Below are positions 27,301-34,455 of a stretch of DNA of 34,455 nt, piece after piece. The notes beneath the pieces are model-generated. The model saw only the letters and a program-made list of their open reading frames with translations. It did not search any database and was not told the DNA's origin. The first letter of the stretch is position 1. Each line of letters starts with the position of its first letter. Source of the DNA: Acidimicrobiales bacterium (GTDB lineage: Bacteria; Actinomycetota; Acidimicrobiia; Acidimicrobiales; SZUA-35); contig JAHDCV010000023.1 of the NCBI GenBank assembly GCA_020629695.1, forward strand, positions 21,194 to 55,648. Direction: 5' to 3'. Made by a program: the position numbers and the translations under genes.

Positions 27301-29490
27301 GGTGGTTCGGTGTCGATGTTGTTGACGGTCACGAATCAGGGTCCGCCGGTGGAGATGGTCGAGGTGACTGATTATCTCGATCCGTTGTTGTGGGCCGGGT
27401 TCGATGCTGCGCTGAATGTGGATGGGCCGGTGGATCCTGCGTCCACCGCCCTCAGCGGGTTCTCGTTCTCGTGGGATGACGCGGATCCGCTGAACCCGGT
27501 GGCGACGGTCCGACCCGACACCCCGGGCGACAAGCTCGGGTTCGGTGAGACCATCGCCATCCCGGTCACGGTGGTGGTTGCTGAGGGGTTCGACACCTCG
27601 CGGGACCTGGTCAATGTGGCTGAGATCTCGAATTTCGATGATGACGATGACCCGGCAACGGGGGACGCCTCGGATGGAACGTTGAACGACATCGATTCGA
27701 CCACCGACGGGGAGAACGGCAACGGTCCTGGTGAGGATCCCGACGGGAACCTCATCGATGACGCGATCGATGGTGACGCCACCACCGGCGGTGATGAGGA
27801 CGACCACGATCTGGTGGTCATCCCCGTCATGGATCTCGCGCTCCGTAAGACGGTTGATCCCGTGACCGAGTTCCCTGTGTTCGTCGGTGCTCCGGTGACG
27901 TTCTCGATCGAGGTCGTCAACCAGGGCTCGACCCATGTCAACGGGATCACGGTGACCGACTATGTCGACGCTGCCATGTGGGACGCGTTCGACGTGGCTG
28001 TCAACCCGGCTGGCACCACGAGCGGGGATGCTGCGCTCGGGTACAGCTGGGCCACCAACGTGAACGGCCAGGACGGTGATCTCTCCATCACCGGTGTTCT
28101 CGCACCCGGTGACACGATCACGGTCCCGGTCACGCTCGTGATCGCTGCGGGCGCTGATCTCGAGATGTTGTCCAACACCGCCGAGGTGTCGGGAGCGGCC
28201 GCTGCCGACGCTGACGGGAACACCGTCACGAACCCCGACGGGTCACCGGTGGTCGACCTCGACTCGATCGCTGATGGCGACAACGACGACCCGCTCGTTG
28301 ATGATGTCATCGACGGCACCGATGGTGATGAGGATGATCACGACGTCGCGCGTGTCATGCCGCCGACTTACAGCCTGGGTAACCAGGTCTGGTTCGACGA
28401 CGACAATGACGGTATGGTCGACGCTGGTGAAGATCCGGTCGAGGGTGTTGTTGTTCATCTCTTCGCCGATGATGACGGTGATGGGCAGCCTGATGATCTG
28501 AACAACGACGGGGTCATCGATGCTGCTGACGCCATCGCTGCTGACACCACTGGACCCGACGGGGAGTACCTGTTCGAGGATCTCCCGAGTGGTGACTATG
28601 TGGTGGGTGTCGCTCCGGAGAACTGGGACGATGGGGGTCCGCTGGCGAACACGATGTCGTCGGATCCGACCTCGATCGACTCGAACGACGATGTCGACGA
28701 CAACGACGACGGCCGGAACGGACCCGATGGCTATGTGGTGTCGACCACGGTGACCCTCGACGATGGTGAACCGGAGAACGAACCCGGGTTCGAGAACGAT
28801 CCGAACACCCCGGATCAGCTTTCGAATCTGACCATCGACTTCGGATTCTGGGCACCCGAGTTCGACCTCGCTCTCAAGAAGACCCTCGCCCCTGGACAGG
28901 CCGCAACCGGTTTGACCGTCGGCGACACCGTCGTGTTCCAGATCGAGGTCTTCAACCAGGGCTCGGTCACCGCTGTCGACCCGACGATCATCGACTACCT
29001 CCCGAGCGGGATGACCCTCTCGGATCCGTCGTGGACCGACAACGGCGACGGGACCGTGTCGCGGACCGTGACCGGCAGCATCGCTCCGGGAGCGTCCACC
29101 ACCGTCGAGATCACCGTCACCCTCACGGGTGAGGGGTCCCTCGAGAACCACGCCGAGATCACCTCGGCCACGCCTGTCGGCGACAACGGTGAACCGCTCA
29201 CCGATCCGCAGGGACGTCTGATTCTCGACCTCGACTCGGTCTTCGACCGGATCAACGGTGAGACGCCGGTCGATGGTGTGATCGACAACACCGGCGGCGA
29301 CGAAGACGACCATGATGTCGCCTCGATCGCTGTCGCTGCCGCCTCCGCCGGCGGCGATGCGCCGGACACGCTGGCCTTCACCGGATCCGAACTCGCCAGA
29401 ACCATGCTCTTCGCGTTGGCTCTGGTCACGCTCGGCATGGGTCTCCTCCTCGTCACCCGCAGGCGGCGAGACGACCTCCGGCACGACTGA
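21349..29490 (+). CDS. giant LAxTG-anchored DUF11-repeat surface protein
   Basis: A 2,713-residue secreted protein. A Sec signal peptide is seen (MITRSGLRVLFAAVVAASTL, cleavage likely after PVSA). An N-terminal region of about 800 residues contains paired cysteines. DUF11-like modules begin near residues 809, 979, 1198, 1402, 1576, 1769, 1967, 2161 and 2505, most opening with FDLALxKT or WDLELIK followed by a VTNQG strand. An SdrD-B-like module (YSLGNQVWFDDDNDG) lies at about 2341-2500. The end is a cell-wall sorting signal: LAFTG (2675-2679), a hydrophobic helix and RRRRDD. LAxTG is the motif of class E sortases of high-GC actinobacteria. Acidic linkers (DGDPSNGDSDPD, GDEDDHD) probably bind calcium. 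ATG 21349 is chosen because it starts the signal peptide. A long fibrillar adhesin role is inferred. Its 3' end is duplicated at 20020-20390. Confidence 0.92.
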   Translation: MITRSGLRVLFAAVVAASTLVGVPTPVSAQSQNEVLTTVLYDGTSTDGGFVDLVAPVGSVPEAHTPGLDGGAQNGVVRLRDQYAVRVDWNVNEDAATNVALTVVLPSHSEWRPDATGMFAGCDPVTSSFPNPQTLVCGLLDQQEGSNGTIRPIAQLNAGLDNETFNVTATLTTTDDPTGVADALDDDLTISEAPFVDHTKDDPVVSALIPDTTPGVSENGYVALFPLSFVDYSQIPMPQVGIGPINDAVPIPMFDHMWNLTPSARLATADEMTAAGFAGAPCGDYAQSGPYVVGNGSWTCGASVTGAGGYPVVPVTITGFTAQPFPPTLADGSPNDPAAPQVSAGQIAVWLTEAEVQAAIADPGNGSGTSDARFDNAITAQDETVVITAVTDIVEIAGNGTSGPTTLGPISNNDTPITFGATTTGGAPDWRTNHDIKFLPGPLQLVDVTFAAGHEQVSHDGDSPANGGLGELPGSARDRHGTVDGTDDTGQVARGQVLTISSRSHSAEQPGAGVNLAFSQCVAFDTAHYELTSLPSSITVREAFAPSNGGTISTTGYSSTAPSNGLAHVATGNTSTYIIYRPWLDGFGGERAFPVVVEVTNAPLPTYGGAGQTGIDDDGLTCDSADAGGLGWVDATGDLSAFDPNGDGDFELITRARIRALESTSAFPTDEAQAVDGRWDAAGMTAYFNIRVKDDLDVNTDNQELFTFSSYTFTGDPWDGVNAPQITDGRGGTENICRPYSGAQWDADDQAGDSIFTATGWCNGRFHDDGDDSFDTTDLVDWPQHAGEFNKGTNKWYFGSGAMVRIVAAKLAVDKVNVDGPGDIANNGQTVQFKITPSVTGGATEALTNVRVTDILESRYEFVRFVDFPDVAHDCSQSGQNVTCQFSDPSGATGGALPAGLPGGWPGTDDASFTIEVVVKGAVADPDNPVILTNRARAQSSALGAWDPVTESFPFGTTAGSQDVNAYASSFLPIPADEGAIVKAVDTLEGPCELHPSEDPPPADWGARCSMIDFEGNMSFTLSLTNEGNTEFNNIRLVDVFPHNGDNVEPASNTPNQTGSAPTLGDGRTPPSDFEGTLSYVSLSGADTVWVSGDAPGTISRDADRSVVDTVWCDAVGGAQVAGPAGGTCPATNADVTATYSVTNGPLAPGATLTHTLTLGADEHECDDIWTNTFGARTNEVLLPIRSNDVSIMVNCEFDLALEKTVDPSFTPGSDWITEGTTTIDFLIEVTNQGDPVEDFHVTDYVDTDVFTFDTADNPNGTTTGDQALPFTWVTTDPAAPVAMIDGALPDGESVFIPVTLTIDDAAGPLVNWAEISYFDSDGDPSNGDSDPDNPNNPSTGALTDEDSTPDDDQAGDNQPTGPDAPGDGVTAGVGDGDSDPSNGDPVTGDEDDHDVAGIPVFDLELIKAPASQVYDFSVSPPTASFDITVTNQGSADVFLVDVTEHPPAGLTYNATATAAGWTAAGLTSVTDTSPVFTIDTIPVGGSVTFTVVYDMDLSQAPFTNAAEISGFDSDNDPNNAADPFAVDVDSTPSDDNTDDVIDHDTQNNDPDADGDLNEPTPGDEDDHDIETIAPYDLALQKRIDPNDPDLLDGVRNGDELTFFIEVFNQGSPAEDFHVTDYVSDSWTFDPALNLDGTTTGDQLLPFTWDVTDPSKPVAMVDGVLPNGDSVIIPVTLTVNIDDVGDGLFNYAEISYFDNDGDPSNGDSDPDNPDNPASGPLTDVDSTPDDTNGDPMSDDVIDEGPETGDISGDGVVDEDDMDQAFTRWWDLELIKERSAGQSYVIDPSATPLQVSFDITVNNQGPGDAVNVTVTDTPPAGLTFDSIGTVSFSDAADAGAAVTSGSPNEFTVSQLTAGGQVTFTVVYDLDLATAALPSVNTAEISGMQGAWDPDGPLGPLPFGTYPVADVDSVPDNDPGNDAITADGVVDPADSHNTIDNDPDADGNLHNTNGIDEDDHDTEAIVLPWDLALAKTFVSADAPLVPGGSVSMLLTVTNQGPPVEMVEVTDYLDPLLWAGFDAALNVDGPVDPASTALSGFSFSWDDADPLNPVATVRPDTPGDKLGFGETIAIPVTVVVAEGFDTSRDLVNVAEISNFDDDDDPATGDASDGTLNDIDSTTDGENGNGPGEDPDGNLIDDAIDGDATTGGDEDDHDLVVIPVMDLALRKTVDPVTEFPVFVGAPVTFSIEVVNQGSTHVNGITVTDYVDAAMWDAFDVAVNPAGTTSGDAALGYSWATNVNGQDGDLSITGVLAPGDTITVPVTLVIAAGADLEMLSNTAEVSGAAAADADGNTVTNPDGSPVVDLDSIADGDNDDPLVDDVIDGTDGDEDDHDVARVMPPTYSLGNQVWFDDDNDGMVDAGEDPVEGVVVHLFADDDGDGQPDDLNNDGVIDAADAIAADTTGPDGEYLFEDLPSGDYVVGVAPENWDDGGPLANTMSSDPTSIDSNDDVDDNDDGRNGPDGYVVSTTVTLDDGEPENEPGFENDPNTPDQLSNLTIDFGFWAPEFDLALKKTLAPGQAATGLTVGDTVVFQIEVFNQGSVTAVDPTIIDYLPSGMTLSDPSWTDNGDGTVSRTVTGSIAPGASTTVEITVTLTGEGSLENHAEITSATPVGDNGEPLTDPQGRLILDLDSVFDRINGETPVDGVIDNTGGDEDDHDVASIAVAAASAGGDAPDTLAFTGSELARTMLFALALVTLGMGLLLVTRRRRDDLRHD
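24937..29240 (+). repeat. coding tandem DUF11 modules, about 160-205 codons each
   Basis: Seven related protein modules plus one SdrD-B-like module begin near 24940, 25552, 26074, 26653, 27247, 27829, 28369 and 28861, spaced roughly 490-610 bp. Modules at 24940 and 26074 share a closer type (AEISYFDxDGDPSNGDSDPD), as do those at 25552 and 26653 (FDITVxNQG and VTFTVVYDxDL), giving an A-B-A-B order. They have diverged at DNA level, so this is old internal duplication. Confidence 0.85.
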
Positions 29491-29646
29491 GCCGACCATG
29501 GTTGTCACCGGTGGTCCCCGCTGGTGACAGCCATGTGAACAGCAGATCGCGAGCCACCACCTCCTGAGGCGGTGCGGCCCGTGGTCTCGCTCCTGAAAAG
29601 AGAAGGCTCGGACCTGGGGTCCGGGCCTTGTCGCGCCCCGCCCCAG
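29276..29646 (+). repeat. 371-bp direct repeat, right copy
   Basis: The counterpart of 20020-20390, in its natural context as the 3' end of the giant surface protein gene. It covers codons from VIDNTGGDEDDHD to the stop, then 156 bp of downstream sequence with the terminator hairpin. The match ends at 29646/20390, beyond which the sequences are unrelated. Confidence 0.97.
29603..29629 (+). terminator. intrinsic terminator-like hairpin after the giant gene
   Basis: The same 12-bp stem and TGG loop as in the left repeat copy, 113 bp after the stop codon, with A-rich sequence before it. Its place between the giant gene and the c-di-GMP gene suggests separate transcription of the two. Confidence 0.62.
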
Positions 29647-29850
29647 AAGGGGAAGAGGCTGCCTTGTTGACGTCATTGTGTCGAAGGGAGATGTTCCGGC
29701 TCTCCCGCTGCCTTTGGCAACTCCGACATCGTCCCGCTGTCGTCCATCTCAGGGTCCGGGCGCCGGCTCGGCGTCCGGACCTGTTCGCGTTCTGGATGGC
29801 CCGCTCTGCGTCGCCGGCGTTTGCGTCCCTGGATTGAGGGTCGGCGTGGG

Positions 29851-29880
29851 TTGACCTGCTCAACGACACGCCGCTATTGA
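29851..29880 (+). promoter_or_regulatory. possible promoter of the GGDEF/EAL gene
   Basis: TTGACC (29851-29856) and TATTGA (29875-29880), separated by 18 bases, resemble a housekeeping promoter ending 22 bases before the ATG. TTGACC also forms a short inverted repeat (GTTGA-CCTGC-TCAAC). The rest of the 29647-29902 spacer shows no credible gene. Confidence 0.35.
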
Positions 29881-29902
29881 CCGATCGGGGGAGGTGGACG
29901 CG

Positions 29903-31423
29903 ATGGTGAGATTCGCTGCGATCGTCGGGTCGTTCGTCCGGGCAGACGGCTTCAGCTTGGAGTCCGGTGGCGACGTCGGCCGACCCTCGGTCTTCAACCG
30001 CGGAGAACTCATCGGGGTCGTGACGTTGGCAGCCGTCGTGTTGTTCCTCCCTCTCGGCGGCGCTCGAATCGCCGTTTCGGCGATCCTCCTCGGGTTCGGG
30101 TCGACGATGTACACGCTCCGCCTCCGTGTGTCGCCGGAGCTGTCGGAGGGCATTCAGGTGTGGCTCGGCGTTGTCGTCGCGCTCACCATCGGCACGATCC
30201 AGCCGTCGCTGCTCGCAGCGGCCATCGTTGCCGTCGCCGGTCTGATCATCGCCGGTACGCGTGAGATGGGGCGTTCGATCTTCTGGGTGTTGGGTCTGGC
30301 CCTGCTGTGGCTCGTCGTCGTCCACCTCGTCATCACTCCCACGCCCGACTATCTCCCGACGCTCGCGCTGGCGCTGCTCGCCCCCGGTCACATCCAGTAC
30401 TCACTGTGGGCGGCGGGCCAGCAGGATGTCCGGCGTCGGCGCGAGCGACTCTTCATGCACTCCGGTCGCGCCGTGGCTTGGGAGTTCGACATCGAACGTG
30501 GCCGCTTCCTGTCGCTCGAGGGGCCGACCATGGAGATGTTGGGTCTCGACCAGCAGGAGGCGCTGGCGATGCTCAACGCGTCGCCTCTCGGGGCTGCGTA
30601 CCGGGGTCGTCCGATCTCCGGCGACGACTGGACGGTCGAGGTGCCACACGTCGATGGGTCGAGACGCCGGTTCCGTGTCTCGGCGCTCCGGCGGAGTCGA
30701 GCCGATGGCCTCGAGGTCTCCTATGGCATCGCCATCGACATCACCGACGTCGAGGCGGGGCGACTGGCCGAGCTGCAGCGTGCCGAGCGAGATGCTCTGA
30801 CCGGGCTGCCGAATCGAGACGGATTCGCGAAGTTTCTCGACGAGGCGGTCGCTCGGGGCGGTCGAGTGGTGTTGGTCGTCGACCTCGACCGGTTCAAGGA
30901 CATCAACGACTCACTCGGGCATCTCGCTGGTGACGGGCTGATCGCTGCGGTCGCTCATCGGCTCGATGCGCTCAAGCGGCAGGACGTGTGCATCGCTCGT
31001 TTGGGCGGCGATGAATTCGCGGTTGCGATCGTGACCGAGGACGACACCACGACCGCCGCGACTGCGGAGGACTTCGCCGCCGAGATCGAGGACGCGCTGC
31101 ACGACAGCTTCGCCATCGCCGGGTTCGAGGTCTCGGTGAGCGGATCGGTCGGCATCGCAGCGGGGAGCGAACTGGACTGGCTCGAGCTCCTCCGGCGGGC
31201 CGACGGCGCCATGTATTCCGCCAAGCGGACCAACGACTTCTTCCGCTGGTACGACCCCGCCCACGACGTCGGCTCGGCCGATCGCCTCCGGCAGCGCAAC
31301 ATGCTCAAGAGCGACCTCGAGTCCCAGATCGTGCTTCACTACCAGCCGATCGTCGACTCGTCGACCCGCCGCCTGCACAGCGTCGAGCGCTCGCCCGGTG
31401 GCAGCATCCCGAACGCGGGTTGA
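29903..31423 (+). CDS. membrane PAS-GGDEF part of a frameshifted GGDEF/EAL protein
   Basis: About 506 residues. ATG 29903 follows GGGGGAGG by 8 bases, a strong ribosome binding site. Residues 35-170 form about six membrane helices (GVVTLAAVVLFLPLGG; WLGVVVALTIGTI; LLAAAIVAVAGLIIAG; VLGLALLWLVVVHLVI). A PAS-like domain follows (GRAVAWEFDIERGRF; GIAIDITDVEAG). The diguanylate cyclase domain starts at RDALTGLPNRDGF and has an intact RLGGDEF motif (GGDEF at 368-372). The EAL domain begins at LHYQPIVDSSTRRLHSVE, but then a missing base near 31386 turns the expected EALARWQHPERG into RSPGGSIPNAG-stop. The intact protein would make and degrade cyclic di-GMP at the membrane. It lies directly downstream of the giant surface protein. 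Confidence 0.85.
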   Translation: MVRFAAIVGSFVRADGFSLESGGDVGRPSVFNRGELIGVVTLAAVVLFLPLGGARIAVSAILLGFGSTMYTLRLRVSPELSEGIQVWLGVVVALTIGTIQPSLLAAAIVAVAGLIIAGTREMGRSIFWVLGLALLWLVVVHLVITPTPDYLPTLALALLAPGHIQYSLWAAGQQDVRRRRERLFMHSGRAVAWEFDIERGRFLSLEGPTMEMLGLDQQEALAMLNASPLGAAYRGRPISGDDWTVEVPHVDGSRRRFRVSALRRSRADGLEVSYGIAIDITDVEAGRLAELQRAERDALTGLPNRDGFAKFLDEAVARGGRVVLVVDLDRFKDINDSLGHLAGDGLIAAVAHRLDALKRQDVCIARLGGDEFAVAIVTEDDTTTAATAEDFAAEIEDALHDSFAIAGFEVSVSGSVGIAAGSELDWLELLRRADGAMYSAKRTNDFFRWYDPAHDVGSADRLRQRNMLKSDLESQIVLHYQPIVDSSTRRLHSVERSPGGSIPNAG

Positions 31424-32085
31424 TCGGCCCGAGCGAGTTCATGCCGCTCATCGAGGCCTCCGAGCTCTCGATCCGTTTCGACCGTCACGTCGTGAGCCTG
31501 GCGCTTCAGGCGGCCGCCGAGCTCGTCGCATGCGAGGACGGTCCCCTGGTGACCGTCAACCTCCCACCGGCGAGCTTGCGTTCAGCAGCGCTCGTCGGAA
31601 GTGTCCAGACGCTTCTGCGGGAGCATCCGTTGGCTGCGGGCAGGCTCGTGCTGGAACTGACGGAGCAAGGCCTGGCGGACGACCCCGACCGGCTGGCGCC
31701 CAGTCTGCTCGCCCTCAAGGAACTGGGCTGCCAGCTCGCGATCGACGACTTCGGAACCGGAGCATCGTCGTTGGTGCGGCTCCGTGCACTGCCATTCGAT
31801 CTGGTCAAGATCGATCAGTCCTTCGTTCGTGGCGTCCCCGCCGAACGAGTCGACACCGCGATCGTGAAGTCGACCATCGAGTTGGCCCACAACCTCGGGA
31901 TGAAGACCGTCGCCGAAGGTGTCGAGACGGCAGCGACCGCCGACGCCGTCACTCGGCTGGGATGCGACAAGCTCCAGGGTTGGTTGTTCGCTCGGGCGAT
32001 GCCGCTCGACGACTTGGTCGATCGGTACGGCCTGATCGGGACAGGTCGAGCCTCGGGCCTCGCGGCGTCCGGAGGGCACGACTGA
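31420..32085 (+). CDS. EAL domain part of the frameshifted GGDEF/EAL protein
   Basis: A 221-residue continuation in the -1 frame that begins at TTG overlapping the previous stop (TTGA). It contains the rest of the phosphodiesterase domain: LELTEQGL, IDDFGTGASSLVRLRALPFD, LVKIDQSFVRG, NLGMKTVAEGVET and GCDKLQGWLFARAMP. Reading the frame back across the junction restores the EAL-x-x-W-x-H-P motif when one G is added near 31386. As a separate product it would lack that motif and could not be a normal phosphodiesterase. It should be read with 29903-31423 as one gene of about 727 codons, either mutated or mis-sequenced. Confidence 0.8.
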   Translation: MIGPSEFMPLIEASELSIRFDRHVVSLALQAAAELVACEDGPLVTVNLPPASLRSAALVGSVQTLLREHPLAAGRLVLELTEQGLADDPDRLAPSLLALKELGCQLAIDDFGTGASSLVRLRALPFDLVKIDQSFVRGVPAERVDTAIVKSTIELAHNLGMKTVAEGVETAATADAVTRLGCDKLQGWLFARAMPLDDLVDRYGLIGTGRASGLAASGGHD

Positions 32086-32232
32086 GGCAGCTCACAGCGC
32101 GGGGAACACGGCGGGGCGGCCGACCACCTCGTGGCGCACGACCGTCACTCTCTCCCGTCCTGGGGCGCTCCTGCGCCCGTGCGCGGCTGACGTGATCGCT
32201 GCGGCGACATGGCAGCGGCAGGTCCGGGTGGC

Positions 32233-32451
32233 TCAGCCAGCGTTGGTCCACTGGAGCTCGAGTTCGAGCTCCTCTTCGCCGTCTTCCACCTCGTGCGAGA
32301 TCACGATGCTCGCATCGGCGGGCACGGTGAAGCGCTTGCTCTGCACCTGGATCCGAAACGACTCGCCGGCCTCGAGGGCATCGGCCAGTCGACGGAGGGT
32401 GTCGACGAACTGCGAAACTGGGACGTTCTTCTCGATGTCACGATCAGCCAC
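32233..32451 (-). CDS. amphi-Trp domain-containing protein
   Basis: A small protein of 72 residues from GTG 32451 (78 from GTG 32469). The layout DTLRRLADALEAGESFRIQV, then TVPADASIVISHEVEDGEEELELELQW, is that of the amphi-Trp family: an amphipathic helix, short strands, and an acidic stretch before a terminal Trp. Function of the family is unknown. The start is uncertain, since both candidates are GTG with poor ribosome binding sites; 32451 starts nearer to the family's usual beginning. It is divergent from the GntR gene. Confidence 0.75.
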   Translation of the reverse strand: MADRDIEKNVPVSQFVDTLRRLADALEAGESFRIQVQSKRFTVPADASIVISHEVEDGEEELELELQWTNAG

Positions 32452-32507
32452 GGGCAGAGCCTGGCACACCCCGGAGCGCGCACCGGGTACCCGGTAGCGT
32501 CGCGTGC

Positions 32508-33260
32508 ATGCCGGCCCCGAGGATCCCGAAGTACCAGGCGATCCACGAGCGCCTGCGGGCCGAGATCCTCGCCGGCGCCCTGACGCCGGGGTCGAAGCTG
32601 CCGCCGCAGTCGCAGCTCGCCGAGCGCTTCGGCGTGACCCTCATGACGCTGCGTCAGGCGGTCGGTGAGTTGGAGGCCGAAGGGCTCGTCCGGGCCGAGC
32701 GGGGGAGGGGCACCTTCGTCGCCGAACGCCCGGTCGACATCCGCTTGGGCAACCTGTCGAGCTTCGCGGCCCAGATGGCGGCCGACGGCGTCGAGGTGAC
32801 CACCGAGGTCGTGTCGGTCGACCGGGTCGTGGCCGGCGATCACCCCGAGGTCTCGGCGCGGCTCGGTGTCGACCCGTCGGGCTCGTTGTGGCGGCTCGTG
32901 CGGACCCGCCGGAGCGAGGGTGAGGTGTTCGCCGTGCAGCGCTCGTACCTGGACGGCGCGATCGATCTGGCCGACGGTGCCGGCGACGCCCTCTACGCGG
33001 CGATCGAGTCCGCGACCGGCTCGGCGGTCGTCGAAGCACGCGAGACGATGTCGGCCGTCGCCCTCGACGACGACCTCGCCGCCCTGGCCGAGGCGTCGGT
33101 CGGGCACCCGGCGCTCCGTTCCGAGCGCACGTCGATCGATCAGTTCGGTCGACCGTTCCTCCACGACGACGCCTACCTGGTCGGTGGTCGATGCTCGATC
33201 GCCGCCGACCGTCGGGCCGACCGACTGTCGCTCGCCTACGGCGTCTCGGAATCCGATTGA
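32508..33260 (+). CDS. GntR family regulator with UTRA domain (HutC-type)
   Basis: A 250-residue regulator. Residues 8-72 are the GntR winged HTH (YQAIHERLRAEILAGALTPG, then LPPQSQLAERFGVTLMTLRQ, then GRGTFVAERP). Residues 90-240 form a UTRA effector-binding domain (LWRLVRTRRSEGEVFAVQRS; FLHDDAYLVGGRCSI). It is 83 bp upstream of trpB, and the spacer holds a perfect 16-bp inverted repeat of the kind such dimers bind. Control of trpB, or of the regulator's own transcript, is a reasonable inference; the effector is not known. Confidence 0.92.
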   Translation: MPAPRIPKYQAIHERLRAEILAGALTPGSKLPPQSQLAERFGVTLMTLRQAVGELEAEGLVRAERGRGTFVAERPVDIRLGNLSSFAAQMAADGVEVTTEVVSVDRVVAGDHPEVSARLGVDPSGSLWRLVRTRRSEGEVFAVQRSYLDGAIDLADGAGDALYAAIESATGSAVVEARETMSAVALDDDLAALAEASVGHPALRSERTSIDQFGRPFLHDDAYLVGGRCSIAADRRADRLSLAYGVSESD

Positions 33261-33283
33261 CTGCTCGACGCTTCGTCCGAGTA

Positions 33284-33299
33284 TTCTAGAGTTCTAGAA
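33284..33299. promoter_or_regulatory. perfect inverted repeat TTCTAGA-GT-TCTAGAA, candidate GntR operator
   Basis: Two 7-base arms with a 2-base spacer, 45 bases upstream of the trpB ATG and 24 bases after the GntR stop. The AT-rich CTAG core stands out in this GC-rich DNA. It overlaps a possible -10 (TATTCT, 33282-33287), so binding would block trpB transcription. Confidence 0.6.
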
Positions 33300-33343
33300 G
33301 TCTCCACCCCGGATCTCGGCCGGGACGACGAAAGAGCACGACG

Positions 33344-34455
<1,112 letters not shown>

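Noticed and set aside
24937-29240. Regular repeats suggestive of a CRISPR or minisatellite array.
   Set aside because: Units are 490-610 bp, in frame and conserved at protein level only; they are DUF11 modules.
28243-29676. A 477-codon minus-strand open frame across the end of the giant gene.
   Set aside because: Antisense shadow; the same peptide recurs at the left repeat copy simply because the DNA is duplicated.
29628-29837. A 69-codon open frame after the giant gene.
   Set aside because: It begins within the repeat, has no ribosome binding site or domain, and looks like random coding in GC-rich spacer.

Overview
The window is 34.5 kb of very high-GC DNA with tightly packed genes, many GTG/ATGA start-stop overlaps and mostly C/G-ending codons. 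Gene content (daunorubicin-type ABC exporter with a WYL regulator, SCP-x-like thiolase paired with an HMG-CoA-synthase/DUF35 protein, LAxTG cell-wall sorting signal) points to a chromosome of an actinobacterium. Acidimicrobiia (Ilumatobacter-like) is my best guess, but it is an inference. I saw no tRNA, rRNA, CRISPR array, transposase, integrase or phage gene.

Layout. 0-2.7 kb (minus strand): a thiolase and an HMG-CoA-synthase-like/DUF35 protein, probably one acyl-CoA (lipid or steroid side-chain) operon. 2.8-4.0 kb: a membrane-anchored HExxH protein divergent from an SRPBCC protein. 4.2-9.0 kb (plus): a coupled run of DrrA-like ATPase, ABC-2 permease, WYL regulator, Rieske oxygenase and NAD(P)HX epimerase. 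8.9-14.6 kb (minus): an operon of M20 peptidase, large FtsX/MacB-type permease and two ATPases, all overlapping. 14.7-17.6 kb (plus): creatinase, metallophosphoesterase and a VOC protein. 17.7-19.7 kb: a frameshifted six-helix membrane protein, an AhpD/CMD-like protein and a TetR regulator.

19.7-32.1 kb is the accessory and most interesting part. A second TetR gene (minus strand) survives only as its C-terminal half. It is cut off where a 371-bp segment begins. That segment is repeated with one mismatch 9,256 bp downstream, where it is the authentic 3' end of a giant surface protein gene (2,713 aa; signal peptide, about nine DUF11-like modules, one SdrD-B-like module, LAFTG sorting signal). 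Between the copies lie a divergent HTH/coiled-coil gene and the giant gene, with a perfect 16-bp inverted repeat between them. Directly downstream is a membrane-PAS-GGDEF-EAL cyclic-di-GMP protein broken by a one-base frameshift. A c-di-GMP protein next to a wall-anchored adhesin suggests, but does not prove, regulated surface attachment.

32.2-34.5 kb: an amphi-Trp protein, a GntR/UTRA regulator, a perfect TTCTAGA-GT-TCTAGAA inverted repeat and the first 370 codons of trpB. Four genes between 17.7 and 32.1 kb each need one inserted base per break to restore their frame. This could be gene decay, or consensus errors in a long-read assembly, and it limits confidence in the pseudogene calls.
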